A DNA stretch of 64,000 bases from Mucilaginibacter pedocola (GTDB lineage Bacteria; Bacteroidota; Bacteroidia; Sphingobacteriales; Sphingobacteriaceae). Both the position numbers and the translations under genes were made by a program. Of the stretch, positions 35,391-46,200 are shown piece by piece (position 1 is the first letter of the stretch; the number at the start of each line of letters is the position of its first letter). Where the stretch lies: the NCBI RefSeq assembly GCF_002013915.1, contig NZ_MBTF01000037.1, forward strand, positions 1 through 64,000, written 5' to 3'. The notes below the pieces were generated by a model. It was given only the letters and a program-made list of their open reading frames with translations. It was not told where the DNA came from and searched no databases.

Positions 35391-37373
35391 CTAGCTAATG
35401 GAGAAGTTATCGGCTAAATCAGTTTTGATATTATCTTCTATTTCATCTAACGTTTGCATGGCATTGTCTGCATCGATAATGATTTCTCTCAAACTTGAAT
35501 AAGTCAATAGATTGTTGACATTTTCAAAGTTAATTGTGCTGTTAAGTGAGCTATTGATGTTTCCTGTTAATTTTACAAACTGATACATTTTTTTGAATTT
35601 GTATTTTATCAACGTTTTTTTAGGATCAACATCTCTCCGATTTATATATTTCACAAGTGGATTTTTTTTTGCCGCTAGTATATACAAAATCAAAATTTTG
35701 GGATGATCTGCAAAAAATGCAAATATGTCACCACCATCCATATGGGGCAACGCTATGCCTTCGAGTCTGTTGTTGCCTTGTTCATTTATACTGAACAAAT
35801 CTATCATATTGTCCAGCCTGTCATCATCTTCGTGGTTAATACTGTTATCAAGTTGCGCCAAATAGTGTTGTGTCAAAAAACATAACTCCTTACGATATGT
35901 AATTTCTTTGTTGGGAATAGACAAATCAAGATTTCGAAGATACGATAGAGAAAAATTGCGAAATTCTGTCAGCAAGTTTAGTAATATAACATTTCGAAAG
36001 ATTTTATAATCCATATCGTAATAGAGATCAAGGATATTTTGATATTTTTCAATCTCTTTGTGATTGTAAATTTGAGATATTATAGAAGTTTGGTGCTCTT
36101 TTGAATCTAGATAGATGAATTGCGCAGCAAAATATTCCTGTAATGATTTATGAGCCCAGCGATAATAGTTCCCGTCTTGGGTGAACAGCGGTACAGTTAT
36201 TAATAAATCATTTAAGAAGTCAGAATCTCTAAATTCTATTCCTACACAAAACCCTCTACTTTCCCTTATGAGTCCCAATAATTCGTCTTTATCAAATTCG
36301 ATTTTTTGTCGTTTGAATGTGGAAAATCCTATATGCCTCAATACTCTATGAAAGTCATCTATTTCTAGTTTTGAATATTTCGGGTGGGAATAAGAATCAC
36401 CTTTAGTTAAGTCATGATTTTCAAAGTTTGCGTCGTAAACCTGTCTGTAAAAAAGATATTTTTTAAAAGGAATGGCTTGTTTGAACTGAAATGCTGTAAA
36501 CAAGAGTGATACCAATAGAGGGTTTGTCATAAATTCCTCCATATTGGACATCGTGCTTTCTTGGAGTTTTTTTATCAATGATGTTGAAATATCTCCTTGT
36601 TTATCATATTTTCTAAGTAGTTCAAATGCTTCATTTTTATTTAAGGGTTCGATTCTAAATTGTTCAAAGTCACCAAAGCTTGCTAATGCTTTTTCTGGTC
36701 TAGAGGTTAAAATAAATTTATTATCATTTGCCTTTGATATAAAGCTTTGGATATCGGCCGTAACTATTTCTCTGTCAGTTAATGATATCTCGTCAAAGCC
36801 GTCAAGAATAAAGATAAACCCTCCGTCTTTGATAAGTTCAAACAGTAATTGAGAATTGAACTCTTTGTCGATCGCACTTATCTGTTCATGAATTTCTTTT
36901 AATATCGTTTTGTCCTTGCTTAGCCTTCGTAGTTCGATCAAAATGGGCGCCCCGTGCCGCTTATCTATAACATCCATGAATATTATCTTCATTAATGTTG
37001 ATTTGCCCATACCGGCTGTGTCGGTAATTAATATTCTTTCATACTTTTGTAACAACTCATTTGGAAAACCAGTTAACTGAGTCTTTTTATCATCATTTGA
37101 ATCACGGATTGTTAAAGGAATATAAATCTCCTTGAGAAGTAATTGGGAATTATTGAATACCAAGGTATTGGCAACGGATATTTTTTTATAAGTTCTATGA
37201 AAATATTCTGAAAAGTGCTTATCTGTGGGAACCCAATCTTTATTAAAATCAATCTTTAGTCTTTTATTTAACTTTTCAAGTTTAGGGACTAAAAATGTGT
37301 CAACGACTGCTTTTATTAACGGGCTTGCAACAATTAATGCATCTTTGACTTGACTAAGTTCATTTTGTGCCAT
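35391..37373 (-). CDS. NACHT-domain NTPase (bacterial NLR-like), candidate defence gene
   Basis: 660 residues. N-terminal about 90 residues: helical and not recognised. NACHT ATPase: Walker A TDTAGMGKST (residues 117-126), Walker B FIFILDGFDEIS (186-197, Asp191 with DE at 194-195), sensor-type FILTSRPEK, then the winged-helix/helical region with MTNPLLVSLLFTAF and the WAHKSLQEYFAAQFI motif common to NACHT proteins. The C-terminal about 200 residues are a probable sensor region without clear repeats. Several bacterial NACHT proteins protect against phage (known); this one is assigned by similarity. It is visibly AT-rich against its neighbours and monocistronic. Confidence 0.87.
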   Translation of the reverse strand: MAQNELSQVKDALIVASPLIKAVVDTFLVPKLEKLNKRLKIDFNKDWVPTDKHFSEYFHRTYKKISVANTLVFNNSQLLLKEIYIPLTIRDSNDDKKTQLTGFPNELLQKYERILITDTAGMGKSTLMKIIFMDVIDKRHGAPILIELRRLSKDKTILKEIHEQISAIDKEFNSQLLFELIKDGGFIFILDGFDEISLTDREIVTADIQSFISKANDNKFILTSRPEKALASFGDFEQFRIEPLNKNEAFELLRKYDKQGDISTSLIKKLQESTMSNMEEFMTNPLLVSLLFTAFQFKQAIPFKKYLFYRQVYDANFENHDLTKGDSYSHPKYSKLEIDDFHRVLRHIGFSTFKRQKIEFDKDELLGLIRESRGFCVGIEFRDSDFLNDLLITVPLFTQDGNYYRWAHKSLQEYFAAQFIYLDSKEHQTSIISQIYNHKEIEKYQNILDLYYDMDYKIFRNVILLNLLTEFRNFSLSYLRNLDLSIPNKEITYRKELCFLTQHYLAQLDNSINHEDDDRLDNMIDLFSINEQGNNRLEGIALPHMDGGDIFAFFADHPKILILYILAAKKNPLVKYINRRDVDPKKTLIKYKFKKMYQFVKLTGNINSSLNSTINFENVNNLLTYSSLREIIIDADNAMQTLDEIEDNIKTDLADNFSIS

Positions 37374-37467
37374 ATGAGTTCGATAAGGTTTTTATAAATA
37401 TCGGAAAAATACTTATTCGACAAAATCAAGTATTGGACCGGTAATCATTTACACATTATCCCTACTT

Positions 37468-39648
37468 CTACCACTCCAACTTCACCCTAATCCCATCCGG
37501 GCTATTATCAAACCCCATATAAATGGTAGATGACTTTTCGCTCCACGATAGTTTTGGGTTGGGCACCAACGCGCCTTTGTTATCCGTTACGGTGATGACT
37601 TTCGGTGTAGCCGGCACCAGTACACGCATGCTGTTGATGGTATTTATAGGGCTTTTTGCCGTGAACTCGTAGCTGTTGCTGCCGATCTTTTCATCGTAGA
37701 TGCGGGCTGCGGCGGCCAGTACTTGTGGTTTGGTTTTGTCGGCTATGCGGGCAAGGTTCACTAAAAATGCCTGGGTGCCGGGGGCTATTTTCTTTTCGTC
37801 GAGTACGGGCAGTTGCGGGTCGAAAAGGTCTATCACCGGGCCTTTGATGGTGTAGGGCTGGCTGTCAGTGTTCTCATCTATTACCGAAACGATATCATAG
37901 GGGCCGCGCTGCAGGTACAGGCTGTTCTTAAACTCCATTTGGCCGGCTTTGGCGGCATCTTCGTAGAGGCTTTTTACCGTGGCTATGTAGTTTTTAGCGC
38001 CGCCGGCCTCCAATACAAATTCTTTGGGGTTTTGGTTAATGTAGGCGAAGGTGCCTTTACCCACTTTAAATTGCGTTTGGCCGGGCCCGGGTTTTACACC
38101 GAGCAGTTTAAACAGGTGCTCTGATGGTGAAGCGTATTTATTGCTTTTGGTGTTCCACCATTCCATAACCGATTGGTAAGGGTCGTCGTCGCGGCCGCAG
38201 TAGAGCAGCACGCCGCCCTTTTTCACCCAGGCCGCAAGGTTCTTATGCACCTCGGGCGACATGGGCTTCATGTTCGAATAGCTCATCACCAATACCTTAA
38301 TATCCTTCAGTGTAGCAGCAAAACCCAGGTTCTCCATGTGTACGGTTTGCACCGGTACACCCAGTTTTACCAAGGGCATGGTTTGCCCGTAGAAATTAGA
38401 GAACTGCGGGTCATCATACCCGTTATGCGTAGGGAAACGCTGGAACATCAGTGAGTTACCCATCAGCACACCCACACCATTTACGCCAGAAACGCGGTTG
38501 GCCGATATCGGCATGGCATTCAGCGCATTCACCATCACCTGCATTTGGGTACTGTAATATTTAGGGATAAGCACGGCGCTATCGCTGTTGGCTATTTTGT
38601 AGGGGCGGGTGTATATACGCTCGGGCCATGGCATCACCTCGTAATCGGCAACCATGGGGTAAAGCAGTTTGGCGGTAAAGGTGGCTTCGTAATTGCGTTT
38701 GTAGTCGCTCCAATCGCGCGGCCAGTCTTCAATAGGGTCCGTTAAAAAGAATACCTTACGGCGGGTAGGGGCAGTCATGGATACAGTTGAGCCATACTCC
38801 AAAAAGGCATTCTCGAATACGCGTTCCTTGCGCTTACCGTCATAAAAAGTAGGCTCGCGCGAGGTGCCGGTCCATACCTGTGCTATGTAACCATCAATGC
38901 TGGGCAGCGATGCCAAACTGGCTTCGGGGCTAACGATCTGCCACGAGGAATAGTTGACCAGCGAATGTGTGGGGATAAAAAACTTCACATCAAGCCCCTT
39001 ACTTTTGCCATAGGCCTTGCCATATTCTGATGCCTGTTTAATGGCATTGTAATATAATTGGTATTTCAGTTTACTGCTCAGGTAAGTATTTTCCGGCGAT
39101 TCGTGCTGCGGCCTCCAGGGGAAACCGTAGTACTTCTGCCATTCATCTTTAAAAACATCGCCGTAACCTGCCCTTGCCCAAAATTCAGGTTCCTCCAGGT
39201 AGATAGAAGTAATACCTGCATCGATCACTTTTTTAATAATGGCCTCTTTAAAATAGTTAATGAACGACTGCGTGGGCACAATGTAGGGGATGTTTTTGCC
39301 GTGGCCAATGGTATCGCCGTTTTGTTGTATCTGGCTTTCGGCCATGTGGTTTTTGCCATCCCACTTGCCCAAAAAGTAGTCCTGGTATTCGCCCCAGGCA
39401 ATACCCGTCATAAAATGGGTGGTGTAACCATGCTCGCGCCACGACTGTACGCGTTGCTGAAAGGTTTGGTTGGGGCGGTCGTTAGCGCCGTACACAATGG
39501 CAATATCGCTGCGCACGTCAATCTCGGGCCGCCAGGCGCTGCTGGTTTGGAAGGCGGTTTTCTCTTTCGGGTTGTCAACAGGCGTTATCTGGGCATGCAG
39601 CGCAAGGGAGAACCCGGCGGCGCAAACAAGGGCTATGGCTTTTTTCAA
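37468..39648 (-). CDS. Secreted protein, possible TIM-barrel glycosidase with GATase-like domain
   Basis: 726 residues with a signal peptide (MKKAIALVCAAGFSLALHAQ). The first about 330 residues look like an alpha/beta barrel (GITSIYLEEPEFWARAGYGDVFKDEWQKYYGFPW; PSIDGYIAQVWTGTSREP). Residues about 380-520 resemble a Rossmann-like glutamine-amidotransferase-type domain found in beta-galactosidases (LKDIKVLVMSYSNMKPMSPEVHKNLAAWVKKGGVLLYCG). The rest is beta-rich. Acidic residues in LEEPEFW could be catalytic. I do not recognise a named family. It sits downstream of a SusC/SusD pair, which suggests glycan or glycoside processing. Confidence 0.62.
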   Translation of the reverse strand: MKKAIALVCAAGFSLALHAQITPVDNPKEKTAFQTSSAWRPEIDVRSDIAIVYGANDRPNQTFQQRVQSWREHGYTTHFMTGIAWGEYQDYFLGKWDGKNHMAESQIQQNGDTIGHGKNIPYIVPTQSFINYFKEAIIKKVIDAGITSIYLEEPEFWARAGYGDVFKDEWQKYYGFPWRPQHESPENTYLSSKLKYQLYYNAIKQASEYGKAYGKSKGLDVKFFIPTHSLVNYSSWQIVSPEASLASLPSIDGYIAQVWTGTSREPTFYDGKRKERVFENAFLEYGSTVSMTAPTRRKVFFLTDPIEDWPRDWSDYKRNYEATFTAKLLYPMVADYEVMPWPERIYTRPYKIANSDSAVLIPKYYSTQMQVMVNALNAMPISANRVSGVNGVGVLMGNSLMFQRFPTHNGYDDPQFSNFYGQTMPLVKLGVPVQTVHMENLGFAATLKDIKVLVMSYSNMKPMSPEVHKNLAAWVKKGGVLLYCGRDDDPYQSVMEWWNTKSNKYASPSEHLFKLLGVKPGPGQTQFKVGKGTFAYINQNPKEFVLEAGGAKNYIATVKSLYEDAAKAGQMEFKNSLYLQRGPYDIVSVIDENTDSQPYTIKGPVIDLFDPQLPVLDEKKIAPGTQAFLVNLARIADKTKPQVLAAAARIYDEKIGSNSYEFTAKSPINTINSMRVLVPATPKVITVTDNKGALVPNPKLSWSEKSSTIYMGFDNSPDGIRVKLEW

Positions 39649-39736
39649 GGCGGTATATTTGGAGATGTAAAATTGGTACTCTTCAAATATAGCTGTTGCC
39701 GTTTAAAAATGTCATCAGGACGGGAAAAATGTATGC

Positions 39737-41263
39737 TTACTTACCCATGTTCTTTAACACCACAAACGGCGTGTATGTATCCCACAATGCCTTCGTTTCT
39801 CCCTGGTTCATAAAGCCGATGGCGTAGTTGCCTAACACAACATCCGGCTTGCCGTTGCCATCCACATCTTTTACATCCATACATATCCATCGGCCGTATT
39901 TACTTAAAGGCAGACGGTGCGGGGTAAACTGCATGGTGCCTGTTTGCTCAAAGTAAGTAAAGCCCTCTTCGGGGTTGTTCTTCAGGTCGGAGAAGAAAGC
40001 GATTAGTGCTATATCCTGTTTACCATCGCCATTAAAATCAGTAGCTATGGCTTTGGTGGCGCCGTTAACCGGGTAAAAGTATGCCTGCTTGTATTTAAAA
40101 CCGCCCATGTTCAGGAAGATGTAAACACCGTGGTAGGGTTTCAGCACGCGCGAAAAATCGCCGTTATCGCCGCAGGTGTACAGTATATCTAATTTGCCAT
40201 CGTTATTTATATCTACCATTTGGAAACTGCTGGAGCCATATACCGGCGGAAAATGCAGCAGGTTGGTAGTAGTAAAGCCGCCTTTTTTATCGTTCAAAAA
40301 AAGCCATACACCTTCCTGTGCCTGGGCAAAAAGGCAGGCAACATCCGGCCAGCCGTCGTTATTAAAATCGCCTATGGTTGCTTGTTCTGCACCGGGCATG
40401 CTGCTGATGGTTGTTTTTTGGTATTGCCCGGTTGCCGTTTGCTTGTAAAGGAATAAGCCGCCAAAGTTATGCCCGAAACTGCATACCAAGCGGTCAGGCA
40501 GTCCGTCTTTGTCAAAATCGGCAATGAGCGATTGCATAGGGCGCGGCAAGTTTACTGCTACCGGTGTTTCGCTACCACCGGCGAGGGGCATATCTACTAC
40601 CGAGCCGGTAGCCACATCAACAGCATCCATCGAACCAATAAATGTAAAAGCAGCGTGCTCAACGCTTTTTGCATCTTTGCTAAAATACGCGTCGACAGCA
40701 GGGGAATTGTATTGTTTTGCTGTTAGTTGCTTCAACATGGGCGACCATTGGTAGATGCTGTTTGTAGCTCTATCGCTTGTGAAATACTGTTTGCTAATGG
40801 TATCAAAGGCAACCATAGTGGTAGTTGCCGGGGTGGTATTGGCGTGTTTTGGCAGTTGTAGTTTAAAGCCTGCCCAATCGTGAACAGGCACAACTGGTGG
40901 TTTTGCAGGCGTTAAGGTTTTTGGTGCCGTGGTTTTATAGAAATCAACAATTTTCATCCAGTCTTCGTAACCTAACATGGCCTTGGCCGATGGGGCGTTT
41001 ACATACTGGTCATCGCCATATACTCCTATACCGAGGTGAGGTGCCATTGCCGGCAATACATGCTTTGCCCAGGTTTCTCTATCGAGCAGGGCGGGTTCGG
41101 GGTATTTATGGCAGCTTACGCAGTATTTTTTAGATAATGTTTCGCCTGTTTCGGCGACGGGGGCTTTTGATGGATTGTCCCCACAACCCAGCGCCAATGT
41201 GATGATGATGGCTGTTGTGGCTATTATTGATGAAAGGATGAGGGGCTTGTTGAGTTTTTGCAT
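39737..41263 (-). CDS. FG-GAP/VCBS-repeat lipoprotein with c-type heme motif
   Basis: 508 residues. Lipobox-like ITLALGCGDNPS at the N-terminus, then one heme-binding site KKYCVSCHKYPEP (CxxCH, residues about 47-51) followed by a propeller with five calcium-type repeats: DFDKDGLPDRL, DFNNDGWPDVA, DINNDGKLDIL, DFNGDGKQDIA and DVDGNGKPDVV. One CxxCH with a single propeller suggests a cell-surface electron-transfer or oxidase-like role (inference). It lies between the SusC/SusD terminator and the 726-residue secreted protein on the same strand, with an 88-base gap to the latter. Confidence 0.8.
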   Translation of the reverse strand: MQKLNKPLILSSIIATTAIIITLALGCGDNPSKAPVAETGETLSKKYCVSCHKYPEPALLDRETWAKHVLPAMAPHLGIGVYGDDQYVNAPSAKAMLGYEDWMKIVDFYKTTAPKTLTPAKPPVVPVHDWAGFKLQLPKHANTTPATTTMVAFDTISKQYFTSDRATNSIYQWSPMLKQLTAKQYNSPAVDAYFSKDAKSVEHAAFTFIGSMDAVDVATGSVVDMPLAGGSETPVAVNLPRPMQSLIADFDKDGLPDRLVCSFGHNFGGLFLYKQTATGQYQKTTISSMPGAEQATIGDFNNDGWPDVACLFAQAQEGVWLFLNDKKGGFTTTNLLHFPPVYGSSSFQMVDINNDGKLDILYTCGDNGDFSRVLKPYHGVYIFLNMGGFKYKQAYFYPVNGATKAIATDFNGDGKQDIALIAFFSDLKNNPEEGFTYFEQTGTMQFTPHRLPLSKYGRWICMDVKDVDGNGKPDVVLGNYAIGFMNQGETKALWDTYTPFVVLKNMGK

Positions 41264-41364
41264 CGGTAGAAATATACAGGATGTTTAGGGGATGTATTCG
41301 CAATTATAGCGATGGAGTTCAAACCCATCGCTATGGGGCGTTATCATCCCTCCCCATATAACGC

Positions 41365-41399
41365 AAAAAACGAGGCAACTTGCGCAGCCTCGTTTTTTT
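41365..41399 (-). terminator. Terminator after SusD (minus strand)
   Basis: AAAAAA-CGAGGC (41371-41376) with GCCTCG (41387-41392) and TTTTTTT. Symmetrical; ends the minus-strand SusC/SusD transcript 22 bases past the SusD stop. Confidence 0.88.
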
Positions 41400-41420
41400 G
41401 GATAAAGTTTATGGTGTCAA

Positions 41421-43211
41421 TTAATTGTACCCCGGGTTTTGTTTTAGGGTTGATGCACCACCTACAGTTTGCAAACCAATTTGAAACTGTGGTATAGGGT
41501 AGTATTCGTTTTTATTCGGTGTCCAGCTGGCACCGGTAACATCTGAGGCAAACTGGCCATCAAAACCATAGTAAGCCGCTAATGCCTGCTGCGCTATACC
41601 CCAGCGCGAAATATCGAAGAAACGCTGGCCTTCCATACCCAGTTCTATCTTGCGTTCAAAGTATACGGTCTTCAGAGCCTGGTCTTTACCCATGGCGGTG
41701 AATGCACCTGCAGGCCATGTGGCAACTACATAATTAGCCGCCGTTTCGGTAGTGAAACCGCCGGTTGGGTTAGCTGCGTTTACATATTTGTATACATAGC
41801 TGGCAGGGTTGGCTGCCCTTGCACGCACGCGATTTACCAAAACCTGTGCAGCATCAAGGTTACCCAGTTGTACTTTAGTTTCGGCGGCTAACAGCAACAC
41901 ATCAGCAAAACGGATAATGTTGATCTGGTTGGCACTACCCGGTGCCCAGCTGTGCTGATCGGAGTAGGTATCTTTAGTAGATTGGTAGTACGTATTCTTT
42001 TTAGGCGAATAAGGGCCGGCGTAGCTCTGTGCGCGAATCCAGTCCTGGCCGGGGTGGTTGCCCCAATCTAAGAACGGAATGCCGCGGCGCCCAACGGTCC
42101 AGTCTAAACGCGGGTCAACGTTACCGGCATCTGGCGTAAACGAGTTACCCGATGATACACCACCCAGGCCCTGGTCGGTCTTTAGCGGGTGGCTGTTGTA
42201 ATCGTTTACGTAAGGTAAGCCGGCAGCATCGGTGCGGAAAGAGTTTGCCAGATCCATTGATGGCTGGAAGAAACCGCAGCAACGGAAAGGGCTGTTGTAC
42301 GGGAAGTTAAGCATATCGCCATTGTTGGCCTCTGATATCTGGTTGCTGCCATCGTTAGCTGCCTGCTGTATAGCAAAAACGGTTTCTTTGTTGTTTTTGG
42401 TTGCAGCGCCAAAGTTGTCCTCATAGTTATCGGTAAGCCCGTAAGCTACCCCTTCGGCGTTAGTGCCCGATGCTATAACCGTGGTGAAAAGTGCATCAGC
42501 ATCAGTCCATTTCTTTTGGTAAACATAAGTTTTTGCCAGGTATGCGCCGGCAGCCCATTTGTTTACACGGCCTTTTTGCGATTGCGTAGGAGGCAGGTTA
42601 TCGTAAGCGAACTGGAAATCGGCTTCAATTTTTGGCCAAATGTCCTGGTCGTTGGCCACCATAAAATTGGTGGTGGTTTCATCAACGTAAGGCACCATAT
42701 TCCATATCTTTTTCAGTTCGAAATAGTAGTGGCCGCGCAGGAAACGTGCCTGTGCAATAATATTGGTTTTGTCGGCATCGGGTATGCCGGCAACTAAATT
42801 CGCTATTTTGATGGTGTTATTACACCTGGCAATGCCTTCGTAAACAGCTTTCCATTTAGAGTTTAAGAAACCGTTGCTGGCATCCAGTGTCCAGGCGGCA
42901 ATTTGGTTTATAGCGGTTTGGTCGGTACCGTCGCTGCCTTTGTGGGCATCGCCACCGGCAACACTACCAAATACCCAGTTACTACCTGCTGCTTCCCAGG
43001 CAGAGCCTCCGCCTAAGGCTGCATTATCCTGCGCGGTTCCGTCTAAGGCAGAGTAGGCACCAATTAGTAAACCATCAACACCAGCCGGGGTATATACCTG
43101 CTCTGTGCTTAGTTTACCTAAGGCAGGCTGCTCTAAAAACTTTTTGCACGATGTGCCCAATAAAACACCGGATGCCAATAAGCAAACCGAGAATATCTTT
43201 ATATTTTTCAT
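41421..43211 (-). CDS. SusD/RagB-family nutrient-binding lipoprotein
   Basis: 596 residues. Lipoprotein signal with Cys in LLGTSCKKFLEQPALGKLS. The four TPR-like helix pairs of the SusD fold include ARFLRGHYYFELKKIWNMVPYVDE and KGRVNKWAAGAYLAKTYVYQKKW. The C-terminal half has IIRFADVLLLAAETKVQLGNLDAAQVLVNRVRARA and FERKIELGMEGQRFFDISRWG, classic RagB/SusD signatures. It binds the substrate on top of the SusC barrel encoded 11 bases upstream. Confidence 0.93.
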   Translation of the reverse strand: MKNIKIFSVCLLASGVLLGTSCKKFLEQPALGKLSTEQVYTPAGVDGLLIGAYSALDGTAQDNAALGGGSAWEAAGSNWVFGSVAGGDAHKGSDGTDQTAINQIAAWTLDASNGFLNSKWKAVYEGIARCNNTIKIANLVAGIPDADKTNIIAQARFLRGHYYFELKKIWNMVPYVDETTTNFMVANDQDIWPKIEADFQFAYDNLPPTQSQKGRVNKWAAGAYLAKTYVYQKKWTDADALFTTVIASGTNAEGVAYGLTDNYEDNFGAATKNNKETVFAIQQAANDGSNQISEANNGDMLNFPYNSPFRCCGFFQPSMDLANSFRTDAAGLPYVNDYNSHPLKTDQGLGGVSSGNSFTPDAGNVDPRLDWTVGRRGIPFLDWGNHPGQDWIRAQSYAGPYSPKKNTYYQSTKDTYSDQHSWAPGSANQINIIRFADVLLLAAETKVQLGNLDAAQVLVNRVRARAANPASYVYKYVNAANPTGGFTTETAANYVVATWPAGAFTAMGKDQALKTVYFERKIELGMEGQRFFDISRWGIAQQALAAYYGFDGQFASDVTGASWTPNKNEYYPIPQFQIGLQTVGGASTLKQNPGYN

Positions 43212-43222
43212 AATATGTGAGA

Positions 43223-46200
43223 TTAGAATTTAACTTGTACACCAAATAGAATTGTACGCACAGGAGCATAGCTACCACGGTCGATACCGAAGTTTATGCT
43301 TGATTGCTGTGCACCGTTATCACCAGATCCGGTGATCTCAGGGTCAACACCCGAATAGCCGGTTACGGTTACCAGGTTTGCGCCCGATACGTATACACGT
43401 AGTTTGCTCATACCTACTTTCTTTAAACCTGCAGGGTCGAAGGTGTAGCCTAACTGCACGTTACGTAAGCGCAGGAACGAACCGTTCTCTACGTAGTAAT
43501 CGTTTGGTGCGGTGCTGCTGCTGCTAAAGCCATTAACTTCCTGTATAGGGGCTTTGGCGTTGGTGTTAGTTGGTGTCCACGAATCGTATAAAGCGGTACG
43601 GCTTTTGGCACCACCAAAGTTAGAGTAGAAGTCTGTCCACCATTTTACGTCGTTCCAGATCTTAGCACCAACAGATGCGTACCAGAACATGCTCAGGTCC
43701 CACTTTTTGTAGCTGAAATCTAAGTTTAAGCCGGTAGTAAAGTTGGGGTTAGGGCTGCCTAAGTTGGTACGGTCGGCAGCGGTAATTTGCCCATCGCCGT
43801 TTACGTCAACATATTTAAAACGGCCCAGGCCAATACCGTCCTGGTAAACGCCGGTAGGGGCGCTTGCATTGGCGGCATCAATTTCTGCCTGGGTGTTCCA
43901 GAAACCATTGGTTTTGTAACCGTAGAACGAACTGATAGGCTCGCCTACCGCAATACGGTTAATGTACGAACCCGCAAAACGGCCCGATTGCAGCGGAACT
44001 TCCTGTTGGCCTAAAGAGATAGCTTTTACTTTATTGTTGTAAGAAGTGAACGTTAAGGTAGCGTTCATTTTCAACTCGCTGCCCAGGTTATGGTGGGTTG
44101 AAACAGCCACGTCAAAACCCGAGTTGCGCATTGCACCAACGTTGGTATACGGTTGCGTAGCAGTACCCGCAGTGCCCGGTAGGTTAGGGTTAAACAACAG
44201 GTCGGTAATATCTTTTACGTAATAATCGGCAGAGATCTCCCATTTAGAGTTAAATAAGGTTGCATCAAAACCAACGTTTAAGTTACCGTCTTTTTCCCAT
44301 TTAGCATCGGGGTTACCAAAGGTGCTTTGGCCAAGGCCCGGTACAGTGCTTTTGCTCGATCCGGTTATATCGTAATATGAGTTGAACCTGTTTTGAGCAA
44401 AGGTGGTGTAAGCGTTGGCAGGAGTTACGTTGATCTGGTTACCCATAACACCGTAACCACCGCGGATCTTCAAATCGTTTAACCAGCTAATGCCTTTCAT
44501 GAAGCTTTCTTCAGATAAGCGGTAGCCCAAGCTTGCTGCCGGGAACCAGCCGTAAGTATAGTTCATAAATCTTGATGAACCATCGCGGCGGATAGTGGCG
44601 TTCAGTAACAAGCGGTTGTTCCAGGTGTAGTCTAAACGGCCTATCAGAGAGAATAATTTATCTACCGATAGGTTGCTGTAAGCCGTTGGGGTACCGGTAC
44701 CGGTAGAAAGGTTTACGTAGTTAGGGTCGAAAGTGTAGTAGCCGGTGTTGCTGCCGCCCAAGGCCTGGTATTGGTTACGGTACAATTCGGTACCGGCCAA
44801 AAACGCAATGTCGTGCTTGCCAAATACCTGGTGGTAACGGGCGGTGTTGGTCCAGGTGTAGTTATAGCCCGAGTACGAGTTTTCGTAGTAAGTATTCAGG
44901 ATACCGTTCTCTGAGTTCTCATACTGCGGATAAGTGAAACTGTGGTTGTTACCCGAGAAATACTCGCCACCAAACTGGCTGCGTAACGTAAGCTGTTTAA
45001 GCACGTCTGCCTCGGCATATACGTTACCAAACAGCCTGTTGCCTATACCGTAGTTGTTGGCGGTACGTTGTTGGTTAGCAACCGGGTTAGCTGCGTTACC
45101 CAGGTTGGCAGTATTTGAGCCGGCATAGTTGCCCATAATATCGTAAACCGGGATAATGCGCTGCTCGCGGAACGACATACCGATGGCACTGCCTTCGTCG
45201 TTTTGGTTAGCCTGAGGGTTATCAGTTAACGAGAACGACATGTTTTCGCCTACACGGAAACGCTTGCTAATGTTGTAGCTGGTATTTGCCCTGATGGTGT
45301 AACGCTTGTTGTAAGTGTTTATTAAGCTACCCTGCTGGTTAAAGTAGTTCATCGAGAACAGGTAGGTTGCCTGGTCGGTGCTGCCGCTTAAAGCTAAGTT
45401 GTGGCTTTGTATAGGCGCATTTTTAAATATCTCGTGATACCAGTCGGTACCGGCCTGGTTGGCTTTGGTAATACGGTAAAAGCCAGAAGCATCGCCCGAG
45501 GTATAAAACGGGTTTACGTTATATTTTGAAGGGTCAACTTCCGGGTCACCGCTTTTGATGCCATAAGGGCCAAAGCCACCCGCGCTGATATATTCGGGCA
45601 ATACGTCGCCATTAGGGCCATACAAGTTGCTGTCGAAATTTGGGGTAGTTGGTGTGCTGGTATTTAGCGTGGCCGTGTTAGTAATGGCCAGGCGGCGCAG
45701 GGCCATCATTTCGGTTGGGTTAAGCAAATCGTAAACGTTGCCGCCTTTTGGCCTTTGCGTACCGTAGTAGGCATCGTAGCTGATGTTTACCTTACCCGAA
45801 CCTTTTTTGGTAGTAACAATAATAACCCCGTTGGCGGCACGTGCACCGTAGATAGATGCAGAACCCGCATCCTTCAGTACCTGCATGTTGGCAACGTCGT
45901 TAGGGTTAATATCGTTTACGTTGGTAGTGGGCACACCATCAACCACATACAGCGGCTGGTTATTGCCAAAGGTATTGGCACCGCGTATTTTAACCTGTGG
46001 CGTTTGGCCCGGCGCGCCCGATGTTACTACTGTAACACCCGCTGCCTGCCCCTGTAACTGGTTTTCTACCGATGCTACGGGCTGCTTGTTCATGGCAGCC
46101 ATATCAACTACGGCAACAGCGCCCACAAGGTCTTTCTTGCGTTGGGTGGCATAACCTGTTACAACTACTTCATTCAGTGAGTTTTTGCCGGCTTGTAATG

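Noticed and set aside
39058-39813. Plus-strand open frame of 251 codons
   Set aside because: Antisense shadow of the secreted 726-residue protein gene. Its translation has no domain pattern and the sense frame has a signal peptide and coherent domains.
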